From a virus, in the IMG/VR virus record IMGVR_UViG_3300017971_007915, positions 1 to 64,000 of that record: a DNA stretch of 64,000 nt; one strand, 5' to 3'. Positions 26,711 to 34,692 of this stretch are shown here, in pieces (the stretch's first letter is position 1; each line of letters opens with the position of its first letter). A program made the translations under genes and the position numbers. The notes below the pieces were generated by a model. It did not search any database, was not told the origin of the DNA, and saw only the letters and a program-made list of their open reading frames with translations.

Positions 26711-28422
26711 TATTCTCCCCAAATCTCATTAAGGATTTCATATATTAAATAAATTTGATCATCGTTAAATTTCCATCTTACATTTACGTTTTTATCTGCC
26801 CATTCCATTGGAGTATTTGTACCTTTTTCTTCACTCATAGCACACCAATCGGTACAATTATGTAAAAAAATTCCTGATGTGATTGCAAAGTTATGATGAA
26901 CGTCAACTGTCATATCAAAAACATCTTTTTTTATGTCTTGTTTTTTTATGCTTATTATTTTATGGTTAACTGTATTATTTTTATGGGTTTTCATATGATT
27001 TCCTAAACCACCAGAGTTTCCGCAAATTTTACCACAAACAGAACATTCTATTGGCGTAGTGGCGTTTTTAATAGATGTTTTTCTCATTTTTTCTTTGTAT
27101 TTAGGGTTTTTCCAAATTTCTGAATTTCGGTTGGATTGTTTTTGTCTCCAATCAGGTATTACTTCGTGAAAACTTTTTATATGATTGGACAATGCTCCAA
27201 CATTTCCAAAAATTTTACCACAATAATTACATTTTTTACTTTTTTTATTTAATTCAATCATATTTTTAGACGCTGTTTTTTTGTGTTTTTTTGATTTGTT
27301 GTAATTAGTTAAATTTTTTGGTCCAGTTGTTTTACCTATAATTCCAACTCTTGTTTTTTGTTTTTTTCTAAATGCAGGATTTTCCCATAATTTTTTAAGA
27401 ACAGTACTTCCTACTTTTTTTTGTTTTTCAGAATGAATTTTGTAGTGGTTTTCTTTAGTCATTATTTCTAAATTAGAGGGGTCATTGTTTTTTTTATTAT
27501 TTTCATCCATAAAATTTTTATGGTGACAAACTAATTGGTTTGTTCCAAATTTTTTTGTATAATATTGATAACCACCAAAATACTCATCTACCATCATTCT
27601 ATGTGTTAACTTCCATTTATTGACATTTAAGTTGTATATTTGTTCATAACCATCTTTATCTTTCCTATATAGAGGCATAAGACTGTCTCCAACAACTAAA
27701 TCTTTAACTTCTTTATAAGTACCATCTCTCATCATAAATTTGTGATTATCAGTACAATCTACATATAAATCGTTATCTAGCGTGATTCTATATACCGTTG
27801 CATTTTTTTTAGTTTTTCTTACACTATGCCCTTTTCCAGGTACTATTTTACCTTCTGTTGTACAAGAATATACCCAAAATTCTTTTTCATTTACTAAATC
27901 TTTTATTTGTGTCTCTTTTCCATTTAATAAGGAAATTTTAGTATCTCCTGTTAAACACATTTCAGCTATATCTAAATCTTCCATAGCAGTAGCATCTATA
28001 ATCTCATCTGGTATTTCATCTCTGTTTTCTCTATTAATTTTACCTTTATTCTTACAATGAAATTCAGGGTGATGTCTATTATTATTAACGTGATGTTCTG
28101 TAGCATTGTTCATTAATTCTCTAACATCATCTGAAATATCAAAAGTGACGCCATCGTCTTTACACTTATAATCCCATGTTACTAAAATATAAGGTTCAAG
28201 TTCTGGATCTTTATATTTGCTTTGGTCGTGATCTTCCCCTCTTTCGATTATACCCTCAAATCTATTACCAAATCTATTGTGAATTCTTTTACAGTATTTC
28301 TTTGTTAAGTCAATATGGTTTTTAGTTCTTTTATCAAAGAAATCTTTCATACCTTGAGTAATATTAAGTCCCATTGCTTGTCTAATCAATTCGTTTATGC
28401 TATCTGCTAATTTAAAATTCAT
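26710..28422 (-). CDS. N-tagged DUF5662-like protein interrupted by an HNH intein
   Basis: A 570-codon gene. The mature host protein would be about 203 residues: tag (1-16), helical region with His-Asp-Gln-Ser-Lys-Tyr (65-70), then Glu-His-His-Val-Asn-Asn-Asn-Arg-His-His-Pro-Glu-Phe (110-121), and after splicing a Cys-Thr-Asp-Trp-Cys-Ala-Met motif. The His-rich pattern matches the phage DUF5662 family as I recall it; its function is unknown but a metal-dependent enzyme is likely. The intein (residues 156-522) sits exactly before the conserved Cys-Thr-Asp-Trp, a typical choice of insertion in a catalytic motif. Confidence 0.85.
   Translation of the reverse strand: MNFKLADSINELIRQAMGLNITQGMKDFFDKRTKNHIDLTKKYCKRIHNRFGNRFEGIIERGEDHDQSKYKDPELEPYILVTWDYKCKDDGVTFDISDDVRELMNNATEHHVNNNRHHPEFHCKNKGKINRENRDEIPDEIIDATAMEDLDIAEMCLTGDTKISLLNGKETQIKDLVNEKEFWVYSCTTEGKIVPGKGHSVRKTKKNATVYRITLDNDLYVDCTDNHKFMMRDGTYKEVKDLVVGDSLMPLYRKDKDGYEQIYNLNVNKWKLTHRMMVDEYFGGYQYYTKKFGTNQLVCHHKNFMDENNKKNNDPSNLEIMTKENHYKIHSEKQKKVGSTVLKKLWENPAFRKKQKTRVGIIGKTTGPKNLTNYNKSKKHKKTASKNMIELNKKSKKCNYCGKIFGNVGALSNHIKSFHEVIPDWRQKQSNRNSEIWKNPKYKEKMRKTSIKNATTPIECSVCGKICGNSGGLGNHMKTHKNNTVNHKIISIKKQDIKKDVFDMTVDVHHNFAITSGIFLHNCTDWCAMSEEKGTNTPMEWADKNVNVRWKFNDDQIYLIYEILNEIWGE
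26857..27957 (-). mobile_element. intein with HNH endonuclease and two zinc fingers
   Basis: 367 residues. N-terminal splicing block begins Cys-Leu-Thr-Gly-Asp-Thr; block B appears as Asp-Cys-Thr-Asp-Asn-His-Lys-Phe; the C-terminal end is Phe-Leu-His-Asn followed by Cys, so splice nucleophiles are intact. The middle holds an HNH nuclease (Leu-Val-Cys-His-His-Lys-Asn ... Asn-Leu-Glu-Ile-Met) and two C2H2-like fingers (Cys-x2-Cys ... His-x4-His). Self-splicing should restore the host protein; the HNH part should drive homing into intein-less alleles. Confidence 0.88.
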
Positions 28423-28432
28423 CTAAAAATTC

Positions 28433-28945
28433 CTATATTTTATTAAATTTATCAAATAATCTTTTACCTTCTTCAGTTTGTGGTCCTATAATATGTATAC
28501 TCGTTTTATTTGTAATATCCATAGCAAATTGTATCATAGCTTCTCCTATACCCATATTTTGATATTCAGGATTAACCTCAATTGCATTAATACTCTCTCC
28601 CCATATTATTAAAACGTTATGTTTTGTATATTTTGCTGTATTATAATCATCCCAAACAAACCAACCGATTATTTTATTTTCATTTAAATGTATTGTTTGT
28701 ATTTTAGGTTTATTGACAAGTCTTTGCAAATAACATAATTCTCCATTAGGTAGTGTTAGTGGTCTAATATAATTATTTATTTCTTCATCTGATAATCCCC
28801 ATTGCCTTTTTAATCTATTAACACTGTATTGATAATTGGGACTATCTTCGTATGTTTTTTGATTTTCTAAATATTCTTCTTCATCAAATTCTTCGGAAAT
28901 TTTTCTAAAAAAACCATCTATGTTATTTACCTTTCTAAAGTTCAT
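28433..28945 (-). CDS. N-tagged GNAT-type acetyltransferase
   Basis: A 170-residue protein. Tag at 1-16 (Met-Asn-Phe ... Ile9 ... Phe12-Phe13-Arg14), an acidic linker, then a GNAT core in the C-terminal half: Ile-Ile-Gly-Trp-Phe-Val, Ile-Glu-Val-Asn-Pro-Glu-Tyr-Gln-Asn-Met-Gly-Ile-Gly-Glu-Ala-Met (the acetyl-CoA loop Gln-x-x-Gly-Ile-Gly), ending Gly-Lys-Arg-Leu-Phe-Asp-Lys-Phe. It would acetylate a small molecule or protein. Delivery into the host at infection is a plausible reason for the tag. Confidence 0.78.
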   Translation of the reverse strand: MNFRKVNNIDGFFRKISEEFDEEEYLENQKTYEDSPNYQYSVNRLKRQWGLSDEEINNYIRPLTLPNGELCYLQRLVNKPKIQTIHLNENKIIGWFVWDDYNTAKYTKHNVLIIWGESINAIEVNPEYQNMGIGEAMIQFAMDITNKTSIHIIGPQTEEGKRLFDKFNKI

Positions 28946-29941
28946 TTAAAAAACTCCCATCTTTGCTAAATCTTCATCCCATTCAGTAGTGTCTTTATTA
29001 GACAATTCGTCTAAAAGAAACTTATCAACATTATAATGTTCTTCTTCAATATAGTCAAGCATACTTCCTGTTTGATGTGACGTATTTAATGCTATATTAA
29101 TAGTTACAATTTTATCTTTAAGTGATTTATTTTTTAAGTTTTTAAGTTCGTAATCTATTTCTTCTATTGTTTCTCTTGTTTCTACAATTCCTTGCTGTTC
29201 CCAATAATCAAACCACAGAGGAAAAACTCTTTTCTCATAAAAATTTTTAATCATTTCTTGTATGTCGGGGTGTTCTTTTATTATTGGATCAAGATTTTCA
29301 GAATCAAAATACCAATATGTGTCAATATATTCTTCTAATTCTTGAGGATTATCTAGATTTAAATTTTCAAGATATTCAATATTTTCTTTTGTGTTTTTAT
29401 AAGATTCTTCGTCTTCTGTTTCTTTAAAATAATCCAACTCTTCATTTAGACTTTGAATAGTATATTCTATTTCTTCTTCAAAAATATTTTTGAAATATTT
29501 TAGATTGTCTAAAAAAAATTCTTTTTTAAAATCGTGCTGATCTTTTTCTCCTATTTCATCTAAATATCTGTAGTATTCGTCTTCAACCATATTTAAAGAA
29601 AATTCTTCATCATGTGAATCTATTAATCTACTTCTAGCCCAAGTTTCGGCAGAGAGAAGAGCGTGTGTTTCTAACCACTTATCAAAGACTTTTAATAAAT
29701 CTTCTCCAACTTTATTCAATACTTTATTAAGATTGACTTCTATTATGGAGAGTATGTTATCTTTTCTTTTTGGGTTTATACCTAAAGATTGTTCGATTTT
29801 GTATTTCTTATATTCCCATTCATATATAGTTTCTAGATTTTCTGCCATATCTTCAGATACATCTATACCTAAATTTGATGTTTCTATAAATTTAGATAAT
29901 TTAATTAAATCAAATATGTTTTTAATACTTTTAAAATTCAT
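28946..29941 (-). CDS. N-tagged large acidic protein
   Basis: A 331-residue, strongly acidic, helical protein with the tag at residues 1-16 (Met-Asn-Phe-Lys ... Ile9 ... Leu12-Ile13-Lys14). Repeated Glu/Tyr/Leu-rich helices fill residues 60-330 (for example Leu-Asn-Glu-Glu-Leu-Asp-Tyr-Phe). No enzyme motif seen. First tagged gene of the operon (highest coordinate); it starts 2 nt after the next upstream gene's stop. Confidence 0.7.
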   Translation of the reverse strand: MNFKSIKNIFDLIKLSKFIETSNLGIDVSEDMAENLETIYEWEYKKYKIEQSLGINPKRKDNILSIIEVNLNKVLNKVGEDLLKVFDKWLETHALLSAETWARSRLIDSHDEEFSLNMVEDEYYRYLDEIGEKDQHDFKKEFFLDNLKYFKNIFEEEIEYTIQSLNEELDYFKETEDEESYKNTKENIEYLENLNLDNPQELEEYIDTYWYFDSENLDPIIKEHPDIQEMIKNFYEKRVFPLWFDYWEQQGIVETRETIEEIDYELKNLKNKSLKDKIVTINIALNTSHQTGSMLDYIEEEHYNVDKFLLDELSNKDTTEWDEDLAKMGVF

Positions 29942-29942
29942 A

Positions 29943-30383
29943 TTAAAACTTTTTTGTAAATCCTATTTTAGTTTCAAAGCTGTCATCAGAATGTAATCCA
30001 TCTCTACATATTTTATAAGGTTTTCCTTTAATAGAAACATAAAAATCAACATCTTCAATTTTACCTTCATATTTTAGTTCGACTTTTGTTTCACCCATAA
30101 TATCGTGGTCATCACCTTTAATTGCTTTTCCTATTTCGCCAAATTTTGGTTTTATTTTATAACTTAATTTTCCACCCTCTTCAAAGTCAAATGTTTGTTT
30201 ATCTGGTCTATATTTTTTACCATATCTTAAAACACGCCTACCAGTTTTTTTCAACCAGTTATATTTTTTATCTTCTTCCCATAATTCTCTATCAGATTTT
30301 TTAAATTCATCCACCCTAAAATTAGGATCATATTTGCTTTCTTCTTCAAGATATTTTAGATTATCTTTTTTATTCTTACTCAT
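29943..30383 (-). CDS. hypothetical protein (untagged)
   Basis: A 146-residue basic protein: charged N-terminus, Gly-Arg-Arg-Val-Leu-Arg-Tyr-Gly-Lys-Lys in the middle, beta-rich end with Lys-Val-Glu-Leu-Lys-Tyr-Glu-Gly-Lys. It borders the tagged operon but lacks the tag, marking its upstream limit. Not recognised. Confidence 0.6.
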   Translation of the reverse strand: MSKNKKDNLKYLEEESKYDPNFRVDEFKKSDRELWEEDKKYNWLKKTGRRVLRYGKKYRPDKQTFDFEEGGKLSYKIKPKFGEIGKAIKGDDHDIMGETKVELKYEGKIEDVDFYVSIKGKPYKICRDGLHSDDSFETKIGFTKKF

Positions 30384-30397
30384 AGATTATTTTCCTA

Positions 30398-31186
30398 TTA
30401 TAAAAATAGTCTTAAACTCACATCTACTATTGAGTCTGTAGAATTAACATTTACTGGTGGATTTGATGTATATTCTCTTCTAAATCCAATCTTAAATCCT
30501 ATTCCGCTTTTCTTTGTCCATTTTAAATCAAGAAAATCAAAACTCAAAGATGTTTCAAGTATAAATCTATATTCAGAAAAATCGTACAAAGGAATGTAAT
30601 AACAAAAGAATTGATATTTGATTACTTTAAAAAAGAATATGTCTATTCTATATCTAAAAGAATGGACAAAAGTATTAACAACATTTCTTGTTTTATAATC
30701 TTCATATTGATATGTTGGAGCATAACTAATATCCATTAATAAATAGGGGTTATTAAATATAATTAATTTAGGACCTATTCCAGTATTATTTCTGTATACG
30801 AGCTGTTCCATTTCGCTGTATTTGTTAAATGAAAAGAAAAACAATTCAAATCTTTTATGTAGTAAATAGTCTAAGTTAACTTTTCCAAAACCTTCATTAG
30901 AATGTATTTCAGATCCATCTGATTTTTCTTTGCTATATGAAAAATTAAAAGATGTTTTGTACGTGAAAATACCATTAAAATACATTATGCTGGTACTACC
31001 ACTTATCCCTATTGCGTCTATATTTCCAGTTTGGTTTTTAAAAGAAAAGTCAAGAGTGTAGAACCACTTTTTGTCATCTTTCTCTTTCTTTTTTAAAGGT
31101 TGGGTTGTCCATAGTATATTACCAATATTAGCAAATACAGGTAATGTGAATAACATTATTATTGTTAATAATATTAGTTTCTTCAT
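30398..31186 (-). CDS. exported beta-barrel-like protein
   Basis: A 262-residue protein. Start placed at ATG 31186 so that a signal peptide begins the product: Lys-Lys then Leu-Ile-Leu-Leu-Thr-Ile-Ile-Met-Leu-Phe and a Val-Phe-Ala end (residues about 1-18). The rest alternates aromatic and polar residues and ends Arg-Leu-Phe-Leu, as outer-membrane beta-barrels do. A GTG 12 nt further upstream lies in a hairpin and was rejected. In a phage this may alter the host outer membrane or block secondary infection; the host is therefore probably a diderm. Confidence 0.6.
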   Translation of the reverse strand: MKKLILLTIIMLFTLPVFANIGNILWTTQPLKKKEKDDKKWFYTLDFSFKNQTGNIDAIGISGSTSIMYFNGIFTYKTSFNFSYSKEKSDGSEIHSNEGFGKVNLDYLLHKRFELFFFSFNKYSEMEQLVYRNNTGIGPKLIIFNNPYLLMDISYAPTYQYEDYKTRNVVNTFVHSFRYRIDIFFFKVIKYQFFCYYIPLYDFSEYRFILETSLSFDFLDLKWTKKSGIGFKIGFRREYTSNPPVNVNSTDSIVDVSLRLFL

Positions 31187-31190
31187 AGAA

Positions 31191-31260
31191 TAACCCACTA
31201 ACTCTTAAAATGTATTTAAAAGATAAAAATTTTTTAAGAATTTTTAAGGTTAGTGGGTTA
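31191..31260. other. long inverted repeat before the beta-barrel gene
   Basis: TAACCCACTAAC (31191-31202) and GTTAGTGGGTTA (31249-31260) pair over 12 bp; an adjacent TTTTAAG/CTTAAAA extends the stem with one bulge. It fills the gap between two minus-strand genes and reaches to within 5 nt of the start codon. It may attenuate or stabilise the downstream message. No T-run follows. Confidence 0.65.
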
Positions 31261-31267
31261 CAAAATA

Positions 31268-31936
31268 TTAATTAACAATTTCTTTAGAATCTTCTTCTAG
31301 TTCGTTTTTTATGTGAACAACTGGTTCTTTTTTTGCGTCATCTTTTCCGTTTCCGTTAGTTTTATCTTCCAAACTCTCAAATTTTGGTAGTTGTGGGGTT
31401 ATTAGATGGCTGGTATCATCAGCTTCTGTTAATCTAATATCCGTTAAAGGTAGAATCTTTTTAATTAACTCATCAGCCTCAACTTTAATAGTTAATAAAA
31501 TATCTTTAGATGCTTTAACTCTTCCAGAAGATTTAATTATTGTATCATGTTCATCAACAACAAGATTTGCATGTTTATAAATCTTCATAAACACAACATT
31601 AAATTTTTGTATTAAATCTAATATTAGATTTTGATTTGTTCTTAATCTTTCTCTTTCTCTTTCCGTTACAGACATACATTCTTTGCATTGTTTTGTTCTT
31701 CTAGCCTCAAGTATGTCATTTCTTTCAGCATAAACAGATCGCAATTTCTCTTCCATTCTTAAATTTTCTTCTGTAAGTTCGCCTATCCTTTTCGTTAAGT
31801 TAGTTATTTTTTTTGACAAGCTTGCAGTCGTATCGTCAACTCCTCTTGAATAACCTTCCACTCTTGCCAAAGATGTATCTTTTTTTAACAAAAAATGTAA
31901 ATGAATCTTTTCTTTGACTTTTTTAAAAATATTCAT
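31268..31936 (-). CDS. coiled-coil protein
   Basis: A 222-residue protein. Residues 5-75 and 95-150 have heptad Leu/Ile spacing with a Cys-Lys-Glu-Cys in between (84-87), and an acidic, Lys-rich C-terminus. It may be an oligomeric structural or regulatory protein. AAGGAGG RBS. Not recognised. Confidence 0.6.
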   Translation of the reverse strand: MNIFKKVKEKIHLHFLLKKDTSLARVEGYSRGVDDTTASLSKKITNLTKRIGELTEENLRMEEKLRSVYAERNDILEARRTKQCKECMSVTERERERLRTNQNLILDLIQKFNVVFMKIYKHANLVVDEHDTIIKSSGRVKASKDILLTIKVEADELIKKILPLTDIRLTEADDTSHLITPQLPKFESLEDKTNGNGKDDAKKEPVVHIKNELEEDSKEIVN

Positions 31937-31951
31937 AGCTTTTCCTCCTTG

Positions 31952-32146
31952 CTATTTTGAAGAATATCCATTACTTGCGTTTCCGCAATTGCCTACGTTA
32001 ACTGAAAAAGGTAATGCGGAATATTTCCTTCTGGCCATCTCTCCACACTTTTTACATTTTATTTGTGGAGGAAATGGCTCGTTTCTTAGTTCATAAGGTT
32101 TATGATGTGTAAAAATATCACCACATTCACAAACGTAATCTGCCAT
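31952..32146 (-). CDS. FmdB-type zinc-ribbon protein
   Basis: A 64-residue protein beginning Met-Ala-Asp-Tyr-Val-Cys-Glu-Cys-Gly-Asp-Ile-Phe, with a second Cys-Lys-Lys-Cys-Gly near residue 35 and an Ala-Arg-Arg-Lys-Tyr-Ser segment. This is the zinc-ribbon layout of FmdB-like small regulators, frequent in phages. Start at 32146 preferred to the frame's first Met. Partner unknown. Confidence 0.65.
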   Translation of the reverse strand: MADYVCECGDIFTHHKPYELRNEPFPPQIKCKKCGEMARRKYSALPFSVNVGNCGNASNGYSSK

Positions 32147-32169
32147 CATAAACAATATCCCCAGTAATT

Positions 32170-32442
32170 TTAAATTCGAATATTTTTTACAACTTCTTTT
32201 ACCAATTCTTCAGATATTGATATCAATTTTCTTGAAATTATTAGTATTATAGATAGGGCAAGCCAACCAAAAGGTAAAAGCATACTAGGAATTACAATAA
32301 TCCAATATTCTTTAGGATTGCTATAATCATATTTAGTAAACCTATTAGTTAGTAGGTGCAATGTTTCAGGGAAAACAAAGTTAAATATATTTGGTAAATA
32401 CCCGAAACAGAATAAAAAACTATTTCCTAAAAATTCTATCAT
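32170..32442 (-). CDS. two-pass membrane protein
   Basis: A 90-residue protein with hydrophobic segments at about 5-25 and 46-70 and a basic amphipathic C-terminus. Position between small structural genes and the lysis region suggests a holin or membrane accessory role, unproven. The 67 bp upstream, to 32510, hold nothing visible. Confidence 0.6.
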   Translation of the reverse strand: MIEFLGNSFLFCFGYLPNIFNFVFPETLHLLTNRFTKYDYSNPKEYWIIVIPSMLLPFGWLALSIILIISRKLISISEELVKEVVKNIRI

Positions 32443-32509
32443 AATCTTAAATTGTTATGTCCCTTATTAAAAAATTAATAATTTTTATCAAGCATTTTTT
32501 TATAATAAT

Positions 32510-33106
32510 CTAAAAATTAAGTGAAATTCCTCCCCCAAAGCTTCTAGTACCTTTGTATGAAACCCCACTATAAAAATGTACTCTTGTATTTCCTAATACC
32601 TTTTTAAAAGGTCTCCATGATATAGAACCTCCAGCAGAGTATACTCCGACATATAAATGTGCTCCTAATCCTTCAATTATATTAATTTTTAGTGGTTCTA
32701 AACTAAAAAATTGGACTCCTATTTTAGGATCAACGTAGCTATTTCCTATTCCACTCTCTACCATTGCTGCCATACTTATTGTAAAGGGAAAGTATCTTAT
32801 TTTTTCTTTTTTAGTTAACACTTCAAATTTAATTTCGTATATTAAAGGTTTATCTCCTTCTATTTGAAATTCGACCTTTTGTATTACAACCTTTGTTTCA
32901 TCAATAATTTTATAATGTATTTTTGGTATTGTATTTATAAGATTGTTCCATCTTTTAGCTTGCCATCTTATTATTGCTTTATCTTTTTCTAGTCTTTTAT
33001 ATAATTCTTCAGCCTCTTTTATTGAAAAACACACGTCACCCGTATCTCCTTTAGTAGATGTAGCAAATATAATCAAAGCTAATAAAACAAATATAATCTT
33101 TTTCAT
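32510..33106 (-). CDS. exported outer-membrane-like protein
   Basis: A 198-residue protein with a clear signal peptide (Met-Lys-Lys-Ile-Ile-Phe-Val-Leu-Leu-Ala-Leu-Ile-Ile-Phe-Ala-Thr-Ser-Thr-Lys-Gly, residues 1-20), a helical stretch, then a Gly- and aromatic-rich C-terminal half ending Gly-Gly-Ile-Ser-Leu-Asn-Phe. A C-terminal Phe preceded by alternating polar/hydrophobic residues is the usual outer-membrane barrel signature. Its start overlaps the stop of the gene before it. It might be a spanin-like or exclusion protein. Confidence 0.6.
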   Translation of the reverse strand: MKKIIFVLLALIIFATSTKGDTGDVCFSIKEAEELYKRLEKDKAIIRWQAKRWNNLINTIPKIHYKIIDETKVVIQKVEFQIEGDKPLIYEIKFEVLTKKEKIRYFPFTISMAAMVESGIGNSYVDPKIGVQFFSLEPLKINIIEGLGAHLYVGVYSAGGSISWRPFKKVLGNTRVHFYSGVSYKGTRSFGGGISLNF

Positions 33107-33423
33107 TTTTTTGTTCCTTTAATATGTTTTTTAATCTTATTCTTTATCATTTCTTGTTTTTTAGTTATATCTATTATATCGGATTTGTGAGACGGGGTGG
33201 ACGGTTTGGAGTTATGTTTAATATCTTTTTGTTTTATTTTTATTGGACTGTTGCCGAGAGTTTTTAAATAATCTGTAACCCCTGTCCATTTCAATAAAAC
33301 CAAAAACATTATTAGAATCCCTAAAACAATTACGATTCTAATTATCAAAGCAGCAGACCACTTAACATTATTGTTAAGTACTTTTAACCAGGGTTTCATC
33401 TCTTTATTTAAATCAAATTTCAT
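33103..33423 (-). CDS. single-pass membrane protein, spanin-like layout
   Basis: A 106-residue protein started at 33423 (AGGAG RBS; the frame's earlier ATG at 33438 overlaps that RBS). One strong membrane helix (about residues 24-46), a short periplasmic Lys-rich tail with Pro and Ser. Directly before the exported beta-barrel-like gene, with 4-nt overlap. An inner/outer pair of this kind resembles a two-component spanin, but motifs are absent. Confidence 0.5.
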   Translation of the reverse strand: MKFDLNKEMKPWLKVLNNNVKWSAALIIRIVIVLGILIMFLVLLKWTGVTDYLKTLGNSPIKIKQKDIKHNSKPSTPSHKSDIIDITKKQEMIKNKIKKHIKGTKK

Positions 33424-33443
33424 ATCATATCTCCTCAAGAGTG

Positions 33444-33485
33444 AACTCCAGCAGACAATTCTTATACAAACTGTCTGCTGGAGTT
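33444..33485. other. 14-bp hairpin upstream of the membrane-protein gene
   Basis: AACTCCAGCAGACA (33444-33457) and TGTCTGCTGGAGTT (33472-33485) are perfectly complementary. A T-run follows only on the plus strand, where no gene would use it; on the minus strand it lies in the leader of the 33423 start. A second imperfect inverted repeat (TTTGATTT/AAATCAAA) lies further upstream (about 33500-33545). Probably a leader structure or plus-strand antisense terminator. Confidence 0.6.
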
Positions 33486-33585
33486 TTTGGTTGTGAGTTC
33501 ATAGATTTTGATTTGAGGTGAGTGTAAGTGAGTCTAAATCAAAAACTTTTCATATTATCTATATATTTATATAATATCCTCCTAT

Positions 33586-33957
33586 TTACTTTACGTTACC
33601 GTTTGACCATTTAGTTTTAAGGGATCTGAGTGCTCCTATAACAACTGGTATAGCTCCACATATTGTTGCAACCATTGTTGCAATTGGACCGGCTGAATTT
33701 TTTACGGATTCTATAAACACGTGTGCTTTTTTAAGCTCTAGTTCAGTATTGGCTTTCAATATCATATCAAAGCCTTTCTGAAACTCGTTTACCATTATGA
33801 ATATAACTACTACACCCACAACTTCTAGAAGATACATCCATAATCTTGTTGTCTTACTTAGTATTGTCTCATCAATCCAATCGAATATTTTTCCTATCCA
33901 TCTGAATTTAAAAATGACTTTTAATATTTCTTTTAATTTATCTTTTTTTATCGTCAT
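33586..33957 (-). CDS. two-pass membrane protein, candidate holin
   Basis: A 123-residue protein with a basic N-terminus, a strong membrane helix (about 42-58), a soluble middle and a second helix (about 92-110), then a Lys-rich end. It is immediately downstream of the M23 lysin and matches holin size, but the soluble N-terminus is unusual. Next to spanin-like genes, so a lysis role is likely by context. Confidence 0.5.
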   Translation of the reverse strand: MTIKKDKLKEILKVIFKFRWIGKIFDWIDETILSKTTRLWMYLLEVVGVVVIFIMVNEFQKGFDMILKANTELELKKAHVFIESVKNSAGPIATMVATICGAIPVVIGALRSLKTKWSNGNVK

Positions 33958-33991
33958 TATATTATACCTCTTTTTAATATTATTTTTTTAA

Positions 33992-34648
33992 TTAACTTAA
34001 TTTTCCTGAATTTTCTTTTTTAATCTTTTTAGCTAACCATTTAACAGGATTAACGGTTTTACCATTAATTCGAACCTCGAAGTGAAGGTGTGCTCCCATA
34101 CTATATCCGTAATTTCCTATATCTGCAACCTTGTCTCCAGCATTTAGTCTTTGACCAATGGCTATTACTGTAGGATCTACATGCTTGTAATGAAATGTTA
34201 CAGTACTATCATAAATGGATTGAAGAACAACATAAGGAGTCCAAGCTCTACCACTAGGAATCCCTCTTATATAAACAAATTTCCCAATTCTGTTATCCCA
34301 TTTAAATTTAACCGGATATTCTATGTCTGGTCCACGATATTTAACTACTACACTATCTGTAACTGCAAAACATTCCGTATTACGTCCTGTATAGTCTGTT
34401 CCACTGTGCCATGAACGTTTAGCTCCTTTTGCAGGTAACTTTCTCCAACCATAGGATGATGTTACACGTTGAATCTGAACTGGATGGACATGGATTGGAT
34501 CTTCAAAGACTACTTTTTCTTCTTCTATTACAGGTCCTTTATATCTAACTACATCCTTCTCTGTTTCGGTATCATTATACCAATTTTGATTTTCATCTAG
34601 TTTGTCTTGTGGTAGAAAACTTGTTATTAAATCCAGTATAGCTTTCAT
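33992..34648 (-). CDS. M23-family peptidoglycan endopeptidase (lysin)
   Basis: A 218-residue protein. The C-terminal half is an M23/LytM domain: Ser-Tyr-Gly-Trp-Arg, His-Ser-Gly-Thr-Asp-Tyr (zinc His and Asp), Phe-His-Tyr-Lys-His (about 155) and Gly-Ala-His-Leu-His-Phe-Glu-Val (zinc His pair). These enzymes cut peptide bridges of peptidoglycan. No signal peptide, so either a holin releases it or it is virion-associated; the N-terminal 60 residues are acidic and disordered-looking. It neighbours small membrane proteins, the usual lysis arrangement. Confidence 0.87.
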   Translation of the reverse strand: MKAILDLITSFLPQDKLDENQNWYNDTETEKDVVRYKGPVIEEEKVVFEDPIHVHPVQIQRVTSSYGWRKLPAKGAKRSWHSGTDYTGRNTECFAVTDSVVVKYRGPDIEYPVKFKWDNRIGKFVYIRGIPSGRAWTPYVVLQSIYDSTVTFHYKHVDPTVIAIGQRLNAGDKVADIGNYGYSMGAHLHFEVRINGKTVNPVKWLAKKIKKENSGKLS

Positions 34649-34692
34649 ATTATACTCTACTCTCCTATTTCATATAATTCTTAATATAATTC

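Noticed and set aside
33444-33485. The 14-bp hairpin as a minus-strand terminator
   Set aside because: No T-run follows on the minus strand; the run lies on the plus strand.
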